Positions 18,010 through 26,781 of a DNA stretch of 64,000 nt are shown piece after piece. The stretch spans positions 62,001 through 126,000 of the forward strand of contig NZ_JAGKJI010000014.1 of the NCBI RefSeq assembly GCF_020329485.1, given 5' to 3'. The translations under genes were made by a program, and so were the position numbers. This DNA comes from Bradyrhizobium cenepequi (GTDB lineage Bacteria; Pseudomonadota; Alphaproteobacteria; Rhizobiales; Xanthobacteraceae). The notes beneath the pieces are model-generated. The model saw nothing but the letters and a program-made list of their open reading frames with translations. It was not told the origin of the DNA and ran no database searches. The stretch's first letter is position 1. Each line of letters opens with the position of its first letter.

Positions 18010-19539
18010 ATGATATCTTCCGGCAGCTTGAGAGTAGCTGGCGTGATTGAGGGTGTACGACGGCGGGACAGGACGGGCCGTGGCCTTTCGGCTGCGCCGG
18101 CGCTGCTGTGCGCGGCGACCCTGCTGTCCGCCTGCGGCAATCTCAGCATCGGACGGTTTGAGGCCGCGGCTCCGGTCGCAGCACCCCAACCGGCAAAGCC
18201 GAAGCCCACGGTTGCGCAGACGCCGGCGAGCGAGCGCGAACATGAGCGGATCCTGGCCACCTATGGCGGCGCCTATGACGACCCGAAGCTGGAAGCCCTG
18301 ATCAGCAAGACAGTCGATCGGCTTGTCGCCGTGTCCGACCGTCCCGACCAGGGCTACAAGGTGACCATCCTCAATTCCGGCGCGGTGAACGCGTTCGCGC
18401 TGCCCACCGGCCAGCTCTATGTCACGCGCGGCCTGGTCGCACTCGCCAGCGATACCTCGGAACTATCTTCCGTGCTGAGCCACGAGATGGCGCATGTGCT
18501 GGCAAAGCACGCCTCCATCCGCGAAGACCAGGCGCGGCAGGCGGCGGTGGTGACGCGCGTTGTCACCGACATGGGTAATGATCCCGAACTCACTGCGCTC
18601 GCCCTGGCCAAGACCAAGCTCACGATGGCGAGCTTCTCGCGCCAGCAGGAATTCGAGGCCGACGGCATCGGCGTCGGCATCGCCGCCCGCGCGCATTTCG
18701 ACCCCTATGGCGCATCGCGCTTCCTCACCGCGATGGAGCGCAATGCTGCGCTGAAGGTCGGCAAGACCTCGTTCGATCCGCGCGCGCAGGATTTCCTGTC
18801 CTCGCATCCGGCAACGCCCGAGCGCATCGCCAACGCGCAGTCCGCAGCGCGGCAGTATACGGCGCCCGAAGGCTCCGAGCGCGACCGCGAAACCTATCTC
18901 GCCGCAATCGACAACATCGTCTATGGTGAAGACCCGAGCGAAGGTTTCGTCCGCGGCCGCCGCTTCCTGCACCCCAAGCTCGGCTTCACCTTCCAGGCGC
19001 CCGAGAACTTCACGCTCGACAACACCGCGCAGGCAGTGATCGGCGTGCGCGAAGGCGGCACGCAGGCGATGCGGTTCGACGTGGTGCGGGTGCCGGCGGA
19101 GCAGTCGCTCGGCGAATACCTCAACTCCGGCTGGATGGAAGGCGTCGACAAGGCTTCGACCGAAGACCTCACCGTGAACGGCTTCCCGGCGGCCTCCGCC
19201 ACCGCGCGGGGCGACCAGTGGCAGTTCAAGGTCTACGCGCTGCGTTTCGGCAGCGACGTCTATCGCTTCATCTTCGCGGCCAAGCAGAAGACGACCGAGA
19301 GCGAGCGCAATGCGCGCGAGACCGTCAATTCGTTCCGCCGCCTGACGCTCGAGGAAATCCAGGCCGCACGCCCGCTGCGCATCAAGGTCATCACGGTGCA
19401 GCCCGGCGACACCGTGGAATCGCTCTCGCACCGCATGGGCGGGGTCGATCACCCCGCCGAGCGCTTCCGCGTCCTCAACGGGCTCGATGCCCACGCCCAG
19501 GTCAAACCCCGCGACCGCGTGAAGATAGTGGTGGAGTGA
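18010..19539 (+). CDS. M48 family metalloprotease lipoprotein with LysM-like C-terminus
   Basis: 509 residues. The N-terminus has a lipobox (LLSAC, Cys about residue 42), so the protein should be anchored in the outer or inner membrane. The M48 zinc motif HEMAH is at about residues 158-162, with the third ligand in EFEADGIG near 216. The following GASRFLTAMERNAAL and SSHPATPERIANAQ are typical of BepA/YfgC-like proteases that act in outer-membrane quality control. After a second domain of about 150 residues, the last 50 (TVQPGDTVESLSHRMGG, RFRVLNGLDAHAQVKPRDRV) resemble LysM. The start is the first ATG with a full signal; the site before it is weak and overlaps degenerate repeats. Confidence 0.87.
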   Translation: MISSGSLRVAGVIEGVRRRDRTGRGLSAAPALLCAATLLSACGNLSIGRFEAAAPVAAPQPAKPKPTVAQTPASEREHERILATYGGAYDDPKLEALISKTVDRLVAVSDRPDQGYKVTILNSGAVNAFALPTGQLYVTRGLVALASDTSELSSVLSHEMAHVLAKHASIREDQARQAAVVTRVVTDMGNDPELTALALAKTKLTMASFSRQQEFEADGIGVGIAARAHFDPYGASRFLTAMERNAALKVGKTSFDPRAQDFLSSHPATPERIANAQSAARQYTAPEGSERDRETYLAAIDNIVYGEDPSEGFVRGRRFLHPKLGFTFQAPENFTLDNTAQAVIGVREGGTQAMRFDVVRVPAEQSLGEYLNSGWMEGVDKASTEDLTVNGFPAASATARGDQWQFKVYALRFGSDVYRFIFAAKQKTTESERNARETVNSFRRLTLEEIQAARPLRIKVITVQPGDTVESLSHRMGGVDHPAERFRVLNGLDAHAQVKPRDRVKIVVE

Positions 19540-19613
19540 CGGCCCGAGCGCGCCATCTTATTGCCCGGTTATCAACCGGCCTGGAGCCGCAGACCCGGCA
19601 ATCACCGCCGGCG

Positions 19614-19721
19614 GTTAGAGCGTTTTCGAGCGAAGTGGGTACCGGTTCGCGTGAAGAAAACGCGTCAAAACAAGAAGCTAGAGCTTCGGTTCTGATTCAA
19701 TCAGAACCGAAAACGCTCTAG
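19614..19721. repeat. Dispersed inverted repeat D
   Basis: TAGAGCGTTTTCGAGCGAAG at the left pairs with CGAAAACGCTCTA at the right; an internal palindrome CGGTTCTGATT/AATCAGAACCG lies near the right end. A partial relative (GCGTTCTCGAGCGAAGCAAG) occurs near 29868. The right end provides the TAG stop of the desaturase gene. Confidence 0.8.
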
Positions 19722-20905
19722 GCCGCGGCGACCAGCTGCGAGCGAACCGACGCGAGAAAATGCTCGTAGGCGTGGTCGACGATTTCATTCAGCGAACGAG
19801 TCCTCGCAAAGATAGCTTTTGCCTCGGCCAGGAACTCCTCACGGGTCGGTATCTTCGGCAGATGCAGGCCCGCCAGCACATCATGGGTCCCATCATGCCA
19901 CCGATCGAGCATCTCACGCAGCGCGGAGGGTTGCAGGGCCGTCAAGTCGGTGTGGCACAGCGCCGACGAGATGGTTCGTGCAACTCGTTGGGAATCGAAC
20001 CGGCCGGCGAGCTGGCGGGCTGCTCGATTAATCACGCGCGAGCCGAGCAGCTGCTCGTTCCGCAGCACCTGTTCGGGCGGTGCCTTCAGATTCCAGACGA
20101 TCCCGAGAAAGGATAATCCCTTCAAGACGTAATAGGTCACGTCAATCTCCCACCAGCGAAAACCCTGCCGAACGCTGCTTTGGTAGGCGTGATGATTATT
20201 GTGCCAGCCCTCCCCCATCGTAACGAGCGCCAGCAGCCAGTTGTTGCGGGAATCATCTCCTGTCACGTAGTGCTTGCGGCCGTGGACATGGGCGAGGGAG
20301 TTGATGCAGAAGGTCGCGTGATAGAGCAGCACCGTGCTCCAGAGGAATCCGACGACCAGCCCGGGCCACCCCGCAAGCACAAAGCAGAGAACCGCAATGG
20401 CGGCGGCGGGCAGGATTTCAAGCTTATGCAGCCACATCAGCTCGGGATAAGAGGCGAGATCGGCGACTTTCACCAGATCGGTCGTGCCGTGCTGCCGGGC
20501 GAAAATCCAGCCGAGATGGCTATACAGGAAGCCCTTGTGGCGTGGTGAATGGACGTCTCGTTCGGTGTCCGAATGTAGATGGTGGTGCCGATGTTTGGCC
20601 GCCCACCATAGTACGCTCTTCTGGGCGCTGCTTTGTGCGAGAAACGCCAGAATGAATTGAAAGGCCCGGCTGGTGGAATAGGCGCGATGCGAGAAATATC
20701 GATGATATCCTGCCCCGATCGCGAACATCCGCAGGCAATACAGTGATGCGCAAATTGCGCCGGCCTGCCACGTTATGCCTGTCCAAATTGCCGCAAGGCA
20801 GCCGAGATGGACGGCGAGGAACGGCAGTGCCGACGGATAGATGATGTCATCGTGCTCATCATCGGCAGCATTATTGGGCGACATGTTTCTGGATATGGGG
20901 GTCAT
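19718..20905 (-). CDS. Acyl-CoA/fatty acid desaturase
   Basis: 395 residues, membrane bound, with the three histidine boxes of delta-9-type desaturases: HRYFSH (residues 68-73), HRHHH (105-109) and WHNNHH in the second half. Flanking hydrophobic helices and the KSVLWWAAKH and CINSLAHVHG segments fit the family. It introduces a double bond into acyl chains using a di-iron centre. A C-terminal soluble extension of about 100 residues follows. Two in-frame ATGs (20905, 20884) are possible starts. The stop codon lies in repeat D. It is downstream of a cold-shock gene on the same strand but separated by a terminator. Confidence 0.9.
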   Translation of the reverse strand: MTPISRNMSPNNAADDEHDDIIYPSALPFLAVHLGCLAAIWTGITWQAGAICASLYCLRMFAIGAGYHRYFSHRAYSTSRAFQFILAFLAQSSAQKSVLWWAAKHRHHHLHSDTERDVHSPRHKGFLYSHLGWIFARQHGTTDLVKVADLASYPELMWLHKLEILPAAAIAVLCFVLAGWPGLVVGFLWSTVLLYHATFCINSLAHVHGRKHYVTGDDSRNNWLLALVTMGEGWHNNHHAYQSSVRQGFRWWEIDVTYYVLKGLSFLGIVWNLKAPPEQVLRNEQLLGSRVINRAARQLAGRFDSQRVARTISSALCHTDLTALQPSALREMLDRWHDGTHDVLAGLHLPKIPTREEFLAEAKAIFARTRSLNEIVDHAYEHFLASVRSQLVAAA

Positions 20906-20956
20906 TCGGCGCGTCCGGGATTTCGCGGAGCGCGGAGTTCAAGAATACTGCACGCG

Positions 20957-20991
20957 AAAAACCCCGCGGCGGGCGAACCACACCGCGGGGT
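20957..20991 (-). terminator. Intrinsic terminator of the cold-shock gene
   Basis: On the minus strand ACCCCGCGG pairs with CCGCGGGGT across a 13-base loop and is followed directly by TTTTTCGCG. It lies 62 bases beyond the stop of the cold-shock gene. Confidence 0.8.
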
Positions 20992-21052
20992 CTTGAACCA
21001 GAACTTTGCCAGTACATCCGTGGTCAAAGCAGATGGCGAGTTTTGCGATGCC

Positions 21053-21262
21053 TTACAGGGCGCGCAGATTTTCCGCGGCAGACTTGCCGGTCCGGCGGTC
21101 GGCGACGACTTCAAAGGAAACCTTCTGACCTTCGTTGAGGGTGCTCAGGCCAGCGCGTTCGACAGCGCTGATATGAACGAAGACATCCTGGTTGCCTTGG
21201 TCCGGCTGAATGAAGCCGAAGCCTTTTTGGTTGTTGAACCACTTTACAGTTCCCGTAGCCAT
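21053..21262 (-). CDS. Cold-shock domain protein (CspA family)
   Basis: 69 residues, the usual length for the family. It has both RNA-binding motifs: KGFGFI (RNP1) and DVFVHI (RNP2), starting MATGTVKWFNNQ. A GGACGACCTCCC-type leader sits just before the ATG and the region up to about 21420 is a non-coding leader, as commonly seen for csp genes whose mRNA is regulated post-transcriptionally. The product binds single-stranded RNA/DNA and melts secondary structure. A dedicated terminator follows. Confidence 0.95.
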   Translation of the reverse strand: MATGTVKWFNNQKGFGFIQPDQGNQDVFVHISAVERAGLSTLNEGQKVSFEVVADRRTGKSAAENLRAL

Positions 21263-21476
21263 GGGAGGTCGTCCTTTTGGGTATGCGTGTATTTGAACCG
21301 CGCGCAAGCACAGTCCGCTGTTGTCGAGGTAAGGAGGGAGGGTCGTCAGTCAGGCGCGCTAATTGCGGCGAGGCCAATTCGTTCGGCCGAAACTCGATAG
21401 GCGATAGATGGCCCAGCTTTGGCTCGTTTGCAAGAGGAGACTGCGGAACCCCGGCGCTTTTCTGCTGTCGCCGCGA

Positions 21477-22790
21477 TCAGCCCGCGGCTTCGCGCGGCCC
21501 GCTCAGCCAAAGGGCCAGGAGCGTCCACACCGCGCCGGACAACAGATAGGCGCCGGCGGAGATCAGGCCGAAATGGGTCGCGAGCAGCAGCGCGGCCAGC
21601 GGCGCAAACCCCGCGCCGAACAGCCAGGCGAGGTCCGAAGTTAGCGCGGAGGCGGTGTAGCGGTAGATCGGCGCGAAGCTGGAGGCGATGGCTCCCGAAG
21701 ACTGGCCGAACGACAGGCCCAGCAGAATGAAGCCCAGCACCATGTAGATGGTTTCACCGACGGCCCCGGCATCGAGCAGTTGCGGGGCGAAGCCGCTATA
21801 GACCGCAATCGCGACCGCCGAACCGATCAGCAGTGATTTTCGTCCGACGCGATCGGCGATCAATCCCGACGCCACGATCGCGACGACACCGAACGCGGCG
21901 CCGATCATCTCGATGACGAGAAACCGCACCGGGCTTTCGCGCGTGAACAGGAAGATCCAGGAGAGCGGAAACACCGTGACCATGTGGAACAGCGCAAAGC
22001 TCGCCAGCGGCGCGAAGGCGCCGAGCAGGATGTTGCGCCTCTCATCACGAACCGTGTCGACGATGCGCGCCGGCTGCAGCTCGCGGCTCTCGAACAGCGA
22101 GTCATATTCCGGGGTCGCCACCATGCGCAGCCGCGCGAACAGCGCTACCACATTGATCGCGAACGCAACGAAGAACGGGTAGCGCCAGCCCCAGTCGAAG
22201 AAATCTTCCGCGGACAGGTTGCCGGCAAAGAACGCGAACAAGGCGCTTGCCACGATCAGTCCGAGCGGCGCGCCGAGCTGCGGCACCATCGCATACCAGC
22301 CGCGGTGATGCCGCGGCGCATTGAGCGCGAGCAGCGAGGCAAGGCCGTCCCAGGCGCCGCCCCATGCCAAGCCTTGCGTGGCGCGCGCCAGCGCCAGCAG
22401 CCAGATCGCGGCCACGCCGATCGTCTCATAGCCGGGCAGGAACGCGAGCGCGACCGTCGCAGTCCCCAAGAGGAACAGCGCGATGATCAGCTTCGCGCTC
22501 TTGCCGTAGTGGCGGTCGACCGTCATGAAGATGACGGTCCCGAGCGGGCGCGCCACGAAGGCAAGCGCGAAGATGGCGAAAGAATAAAGTGTCCCTGTCA
22601 ACGCGTCCGTGAATGGAAACACCAGGCGCGGAAACACGATCACCGACGCGATCGCATAGACGAAGAAATCGAAGAATTCGGACGTGCGGCCGATGATGAC
22701 GCCGATGGCGATCTCCCCGGGGTGCGCCGGTTCGTGACCTTTCGTCACCGGGTGGCCGTGAGCCATTGCAGGGGCCTGTGTCATCGCCAT
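21477..22790 (-). CDS. MFS transporter, metabolite:proton symporter (MHS) type
   Basis: 437 residues with about 12 membrane helices. The N-terminus has a His-rich leader then EIAIGVIIGRTSEFFDFFVYAIAS, and the loop VARPLGTVIF ... DRHYGKSAKLI corresponds to the MFS signature between helices 2 and 3. A second copy-like motif ADRVGRKSLLIGS is between helices 8 and 9. The family imports dicarboxylates, osmolytes or aromatic acids with protons. It is divergent from the cyo operon; a palindromic operator lies in the intergenic space and could serve both. Substrate not identifiable. Confidence 0.87.
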   Translation of the reverse strand: MAMTQAPAMAHGHPVTKGHEPAHPGEIAIGVIIGRTSEFFDFFVYAIASVIVFPRLVFPFTDALTGTLYSFAIFALAFVARPLGTVIFMTVDRHYGKSAKLIIALFLLGTATVALAFLPGYETIGVAAIWLLALARATQGLAWGGAWDGLASLLALNAPRHHRGWYAMVPQLGAPLGLIVASALFAFFAGNLSAEDFFDWGWRYPFFVAFAINVVALFARLRMVATPEYDSLFESRELQPARIVDTVRDERRNILLGAFAPLASFALFHMVTVFPLSWIFLFTRESPVRFLVIEMIGAAFGVVAIVASGLIADRVGRKSLLIGSAVAIAVYSGFAPQLLDAGAVGETIYMVLGFILLGLSFGQSSGAIASSFAPIYRYTASALTSDLAWLFGAGFAPLAALLLATHFGLISAGAYLLSGAVWTLLALWLSGPREAAG

Positions 22791-22883
22791 CGCGCCTATA
22801 CCGTTCTTGATCGAGGCGGCCGCCAGGCGGTCTTGCCGCCCGCGGCCTCAAAACCGTTGTTTGAGACGCTATTGCGCACTGCA

Positions 22884-22906
22884 ACATTGGACAAATTGTC
22901 CAATGT
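22884..22906. promoter_or_regulatory. Perfect 23-bp palindrome upstream of cyoA
   Basis: Arms ACATTGGACAA and TTGTCCAATGT are 11 bases each around a single central A. It lies 63 bases before the chosen cyoA start and 94 bases before the divergent MFS gene. The size and symmetry are those of a dimeric repressor or activator site. It is not a FixK/FNR box (TTGAT-N4-ATCAA) although it resembles one in half-site length. Confidence 0.7.
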
Positions 22907-22930
22907 CCTCCTTGTTGCGTCGCAGCTACC

Positions 22931-22961
22931 CCTTGTTCCACATAGGAAAATTCCAACAAGG
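22931..22961. promoter_or_regulatory. Second inverted repeat in the cyoA leader
   Basis: CCTTGTT at 22931 pairs with AACAAGG at 22955, with a short GGAAAATTCC palindrome inside. It ends eight bases before the GTG start of cyoA, so it could be a transcript hairpin affecting initiation or a second operator. Confidence 0.45.
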
Positions 22962-22968
22962 TTCCCCC

Positions 22969-24135
22969 GTGCGTGTCTTGAGGATTCTGGCGTTACTGCC
23001 GCTCGCAGCCGCTCTTTCAGGTTGCGATTTTGTCGTGCTGGCCCCCGCCGGCGACGTGGCCGTGCAGCAGCGCGACCTGGTCGTCATCTCCACCATCCTG
23101 ATGCTGTTGATCGTCCTGCCGGTGATGGCGCTCACCGCGCTGTTCGCCTGGCGCTACCGGCAGTCGAACACATCAGCTCGCTATGAGCCCGAGTGGGACC
23201 ATTCCACCCAGCTGGAGCTCGTCATCTGGTCGGCGCCGCTCCTGATCATCGTCTGCCTGGGTGCGCTGACCTGGATGGCCACCCACCTGCTCGATCCCTA
23301 TCGCGCGCTCGGCCGCATTGCCGCCGACCGTCCGATCGAGACGCAGGACAAACCGCTCAATGTCGAGGTGGTCGCGCTCGACTGGAAATGGCTGTTCATC
23401 TATCCGGACTACGGCGTCGCGACGGTCAACGAGCTCGCAGCTCCCGTCGATCGCCCGATTCGTTTCCGCATCACGGCTTCCTCCGTGATGAACTCCTTCT
23501 ACATTCCGGCGCTGGCCGGCCAGGTCTATGCCATGCCGGGCATGGAGACGAAGCTGCATGCCGTGACCAACCAGCCCGGCGCGTACAGGGGCTTCTCCGC
23601 CAACTACAGCGGTGCCGGCTTCTCCGGCATGCACTTTGCGTTCCGCAGCCTGACGGCCGCCGACTTCGACAAATGGATCGCCGGCGTGAAGGCGAGCAGC
23701 GACATGCTGGGCCGCAACGACTACCTCGTGCTCGAACGTCCGAGCGCCAACGACCCGGTTCGCCGCTACGGCTCCGTCGATCGCGACCTGTTCAAGGCGA
23801 TCGTCAACATGTGCGTCGAGCCCGGCAAGATGTGCGCGAGCGAGATGATGGCGATCGACGCCAAGGGCGGGCTCGGTCGCGAAGGACTGAACAACACGCT
23901 GCCGCTGACTTACGACAAATATGCCCGACGCGGCGCGGTGTTCGGGCCCGAACCGACCTACGTGGCGGGCATCTGCTCGGTCGACGAATTGAAGGGGCAA
24001 TCATCGCCGGAGAGCGCCGCCCCGTTCGACACGACGCCGCTGCGCGGAGCCGGCCTCAAGCGTCCGCTGTTCTCGCCCGCCAATCCCTCCTCGACATCCC
24101 TTCTCCTCGGACCGCGTCCGAAATCAGACTCTTAA
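22969..24135 (+). CDS. cyoA: Cytochrome o ubiquinol oxidase subunit II
   Basis: 388 residues from a GTG at 22969, which produces a lipoprotein signal (ALLPLAAALSGC, Cys19); the in-frame extension to 22807 runs through the operator palindrome. Two membrane helices follow (VISTILMLLIVLPVMALTAL and LELVIWSAPLLIIVCLGAL). The periplasmic domain has NVEVVALDWKWLFIYPDYGV and MPGMETKLHAVTNQPG with GFSGMHFAF, the cupredoxin fold without the CuA ligands, as expected for a quinol rather than cytochrome c oxidase. It is longer than E. coli CyoA, with an added Ser/Pro-rich tail. First gene of cyoABCD-surf1-regBA. Confidence 0.93.
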   Translation: MRVLRILALLPLAAALSGCDFVVLAPAGDVAVQQRDLVVISTILMLLIVLPVMALTALFAWRYRQSNTSARYEPEWDHSTQLELVIWSAPLLIIVCLGALTWMATHLLDPYRALGRIAADRPIETQDKPLNVEVVALDWKWLFIYPDYGVATVNELAAPVDRPIRFRITASSVMNSFYIPALAGQVYAMPGMETKLHAVTNQPGAYRGFSANYSGAGFSGMHFAFRSLTAADFDKWIAGVKASSDMLGRNDYLVLERPSANDPVRRYGSVDRDLFKAIVNMCVEPGKMCASEMMAIDAKGGLGREGLNNTLPLTYDKYARRGAVFGPEPTYVAGICSVDELKGQSSPESAAPFDTTPLRGAGLKRPLFSPANPSSTSLLLGPRPKSDS

Positions 24136-24145
24136 AGAGCGCCGC

Positions 24146-26155
24146 ATGTTCGATACTTCCTCCCTTGCCAAAGCGATTTTCGGCCGCCTGACACTGGAAT
24201 CGCTGCCGCTGCATGAGCCGATCGTCGTCGGCACCTTCATCGTCGTCGCGCTCGGCGGCATCGCCCTGCTCAGCGCCATCACCTACTTCCGGCTGTGGTT
24301 CTATCTGTGGCGCGAGTGGTTCACCACCGTGGACCACAAGCGCATCGGCATCATGTACATGGTGCTTGGCATCGTGATGCTGCTGCGCGGCTTTGCCGAC
24401 GCCATGATGATGCGCCTGCAGCAGGCGATCGCCTTTGGCGGCTCCGAAGGCTACCTCAACGCCCACCACTACGATCAGGTCTTCACCGCGCATGGCGTGA
24501 TCATGATCTTCTTCGTCGCCATGCCGCTGGTCACCGGGCTGATGAACTATGTGGTGCCGCTGCAGATCGGCGCGCGCGACGTGTCGTTCCCCTTCCTCAA
24601 CAATTTCAGCTTCTGGATGACCGTCGGCGGCGCGGTGCTGGTGATGCTGTCGCTGTTTGTCGGCGAATTCGCCCGCACGGGCTGGCTCGCTTATCCACCG
24701 CTGTCGAATATCGGCTACAGTCCCGACGTCGGCGTCGATTACTACATCTGGGGGCTGCAGGTGGCCGGCGTCGGCACGACGCTGTCAGGCATCAACCTGA
24801 TCTGCACCATCGTCAAGCTGCGCGCGCCGGGCATGACGATGATGAGGATGCCGGTCTTCACCTGGACCTCGCTGTGCACCAACGTCCTCATCGTCGCCTC
24901 CTTCCCGGTCCTGACGGCGGTGCTGGCGCTGCTGGCGCTTGATCGCTACGTCGGCACCAACTTCTTCACGAACGACTTCGGCGGCAGCCCGATGATGTAC
25001 GTGAACCTGATCTGGATCTGGGGCCACCCCGAGGTCTACATCCTGGTGCTGCCGGCGTTCGGCATCTTCTCCGAGGTGACCTCGACCTTCTCGGGCAAAC
25101 GCCTGTTCGGTTACACCTCGATGGTCTACGCGACCGTCGTCATCACCATCCTGTCGTACCTCGTCTGGCTGCATCACTTCTTCACGATGGGCTCTGGAGC
25201 CAGCGTGAATTCCTTCTTCGGCATCACCACCATGATCATCTCGATCCCGACGGGGGCGAAGATGTTCAACTGGCTGTTCACGATGTATCGCGGCCGCATC
25301 CGTTACGAACTGCCGATGATGTGGACAGTCGCGTTCATGCTGACCTTCGTGATCGGCGGCATGACGGGCGTGCTGCTGGCGGTGCCGCCGGCCGACTTCG
25401 TCCTGCACAACAGCCTGTTCCTGGTCGCGCATTTCCACAACGTGATCATCGGCGGCGTGGTGTTCGGCGCGTTTGCCGGCATCGCCTACTGGTTTCCGAA
25501 AGCCTTCGGCTTCAGGCTCGACCCGTTCTGGGGCAAGCTGTCGTTCTGGTTCTGGGTGGTCGGCTTCTATTTTGCCTTCATGCCGCTCTACGTGCTCGGC
25601 CTGATGGGCGTCACCCGCCGCCTGCGGGTGTTCGATGACCCAAGCCTGCAGATCTGGTTCGTCATTGCCGGCATCGGCGCCTTCCTGATCTTCCTCGGCA
25701 TCATCGCCTTCCTGGTGCAGATCGCGGTGAGCATCCTCAAGCGCGAGGCGCTCAAGGATGTAACCGGAGATCCCTGGAATGCACGGACGCTGGAATGGGC
25801 GACCTCGTCGCCGCCGCCGGCCTACAACTTCGCCTTCACCCCCGTCGTCCACGACAATGACGCCTGGTGGGACATGAAGCGCCGCGGCTATCAGCGTCCA
25901 CTTGCCGGGTTCAAGCCGATCCACATGCCGAGCAACACCGGAACGGGGGTCATCCTCGCCGCACTGAGCACGGCAATGGCGTTCGGCCTGATCTGGTACA
26001 TCTGGTGGCTGGCCGCAGTGAGCTTCATCGCTCTGCTCGCGGTCGCGATCGGCCACACCTTCAACTATCACCGCGACTATCACATCCCGGCCGATGAGGT
26101 CGTCCGGGTGGAAGACGCGCGCACGCACCTGGTTGCCGCTGGAGCCAAGTCATGA
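24146..26155 (+). CDS. cyoB: Cytochrome o ubiquinol oxidase subunit I
   Basis: 669 residues, close to the usual length of CyoB, with about 15 helices. Haem-copper motifs are intact: HGVIMIFFVAMPLVTG for a haem ligand, WGHPEVYILVLPAFG with the CuB His and cross-linked Tyr, WLHHFF for the two further CuB His, and AHFHNVIIGG for both haem irons. It catalyses quinol oxidation and oxygen reduction at the inner membrane and pumps protons. Begins 10 bases after cyoA; AAAGAGCGCC precedes the ATG. Confidence 0.96.
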   Translation: MFDTSSLAKAIFGRLTLESLPLHEPIVVGTFIVVALGGIALLSAITYFRLWFYLWREWFTTVDHKRIGIMYMVLGIVMLLRGFADAMMMRLQQAIAFGGSEGYLNAHHYDQVFTAHGVIMIFFVAMPLVTGLMNYVVPLQIGARDVSFPFLNNFSFWMTVGGAVLVMLSLFVGEFARTGWLAYPPLSNIGYSPDVGVDYYIWGLQVAGVGTTLSGINLICTIVKLRAPGMTMMRMPVFTWTSLCTNVLIVASFPVLTAVLALLALDRYVGTNFFTNDFGGSPMMYVNLIWIWGHPEVYILVLPAFGIFSEVTSTFSGKRLFGYTSMVYATVVITILSYLVWLHHFFTMGSGASVNSFFGITTMIISIPTGAKMFNWLFTMYRGRIRYELPMMWTVAFMLTFVIGGMTGVLLAVPPADFVLHNSLFLVAHFHNVIIGGVVFGAFAGIAYWFPKAFGFRLDPFWGKLSFWFWVVGFYFAFMPLYVLGLMGVTRRLRVFDDPSLQIWFVIAGIGAFLIFLGIIAFLVQIAVSILKREALKDVTGDPWNARTLEWATSSPPPAYNFAFTPVVHDNDAWWDMKRRGYQRPLAGFKPIHMPSNTGTGVILAALSTAMAFGLIWYIWWLAAVSFIALLAVAIGHTFNYHRDYHIPADEVVRVEDARTHLVAAGAKS

Positions 26156-26781
26156 CACTCGCTGTCGTCCCCCCACAGAACTCCGAACCGGTCTTCTATC
26201 TCGTTGACGAGCACGAGCATCCCGAAGGCGCGAGCACCATGCTCGGCTTCTGGATCTACCTGATGAGCGACTGTCTCATCTTCGCGATGCTGTTCGCCAC
26301 TTTTGGCGTGCTCGGCGGCAACTACGCGGCGGGTCCGGCGCCAAAGGACCTGTTCGATCTGCCGCTGGTGGCGGTCAACACCTCGATGCTGCTGCTGTCG
26401 TCGATCACCTATGGTTTCGCGATGCTGGCGATGGAGAAGTCGCGCGTCGGCGCGATGCAGGCCTGGCTCGTGGTGACCGGGCTGTTCGGCCTGGCGTTCA
26501 TCAGCATTGAACTGTTCGAGTTCGCCCACATGATTCACGAAGGCGCTACGCCACAGCGCAGCGCCTTCCTGTCGTCCTTCTTCACGCTGGTCGGCACCCA
26601 CGGCCTGCACGTCACCTTCGGCCTGGTATGGTTGGTGACGTTGATGGTCCAGATTGCCCGCTTTGGCCTGATCGAGGCCAACCGCAGGCGGTTGATGTGC
26701 CTTAGCATGTTCTGGCACTTCCTCGACGTGGTCTGGATCGGCGTCTTCACCTTCGTGTACCTGATGGGAATGCTCCGATGA
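26152..26781 (+). CDS. cyoC: Cytochrome o ubiquinol oxidase subunit III
   Basis: 209 residues and five membrane helices. The N-terminus has EHEHPEGASTMLGFWIYLMSDCLIF and later HMIHEGATPQRSAFLSSFF with LVGTHGLHVTFG, as in COX3-type subunits. Its ATG overlaps the cyoB stop (ATGA), and its own stop overlaps the cyoD start in the same way, so translation is coupled. The subunit stabilises the core complex and binds lipid. Confidence 0.94.
   Translation: MTLAVVPPQNSEPVFYLVDEHEHPEGASTMLGFWIYLMSDCLIFAMLFATFGVLGGNYAAGPAPKDLFDLPLVAVNTSMLLLSSITYGFAMLAMEKSRVGAMQAWLVVTGLFGLAFISIELFEFAHMIHEGATPQRSAFLSSFFTLVGTHGLHVTFGLVWLVTLMVQIARFGLIEANRRRLMCLSMFWHFLDVVWIGVFTFVYLMGMLR

Noticed and set aside
22884..22906. 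Palindrome read as a FixK/FNR box
   Set aside because: Half-sites are TTGGACAA/TTGTCCAA with one central base, not TTGAT-N4-ATCAA.
21984..23186. 400-residue plus-strand frame opposite the MHS transporter
   Set aside because: Arg/Glu/Gln-rich shadow; the minus strand encodes a normal 12-helix transporter.
24785..26128. 447-residue minus-strand frame opposite cyoB
   Set aside because: His/Asp/Arg-rich shadow of an intact cyoB with all metal ligands.
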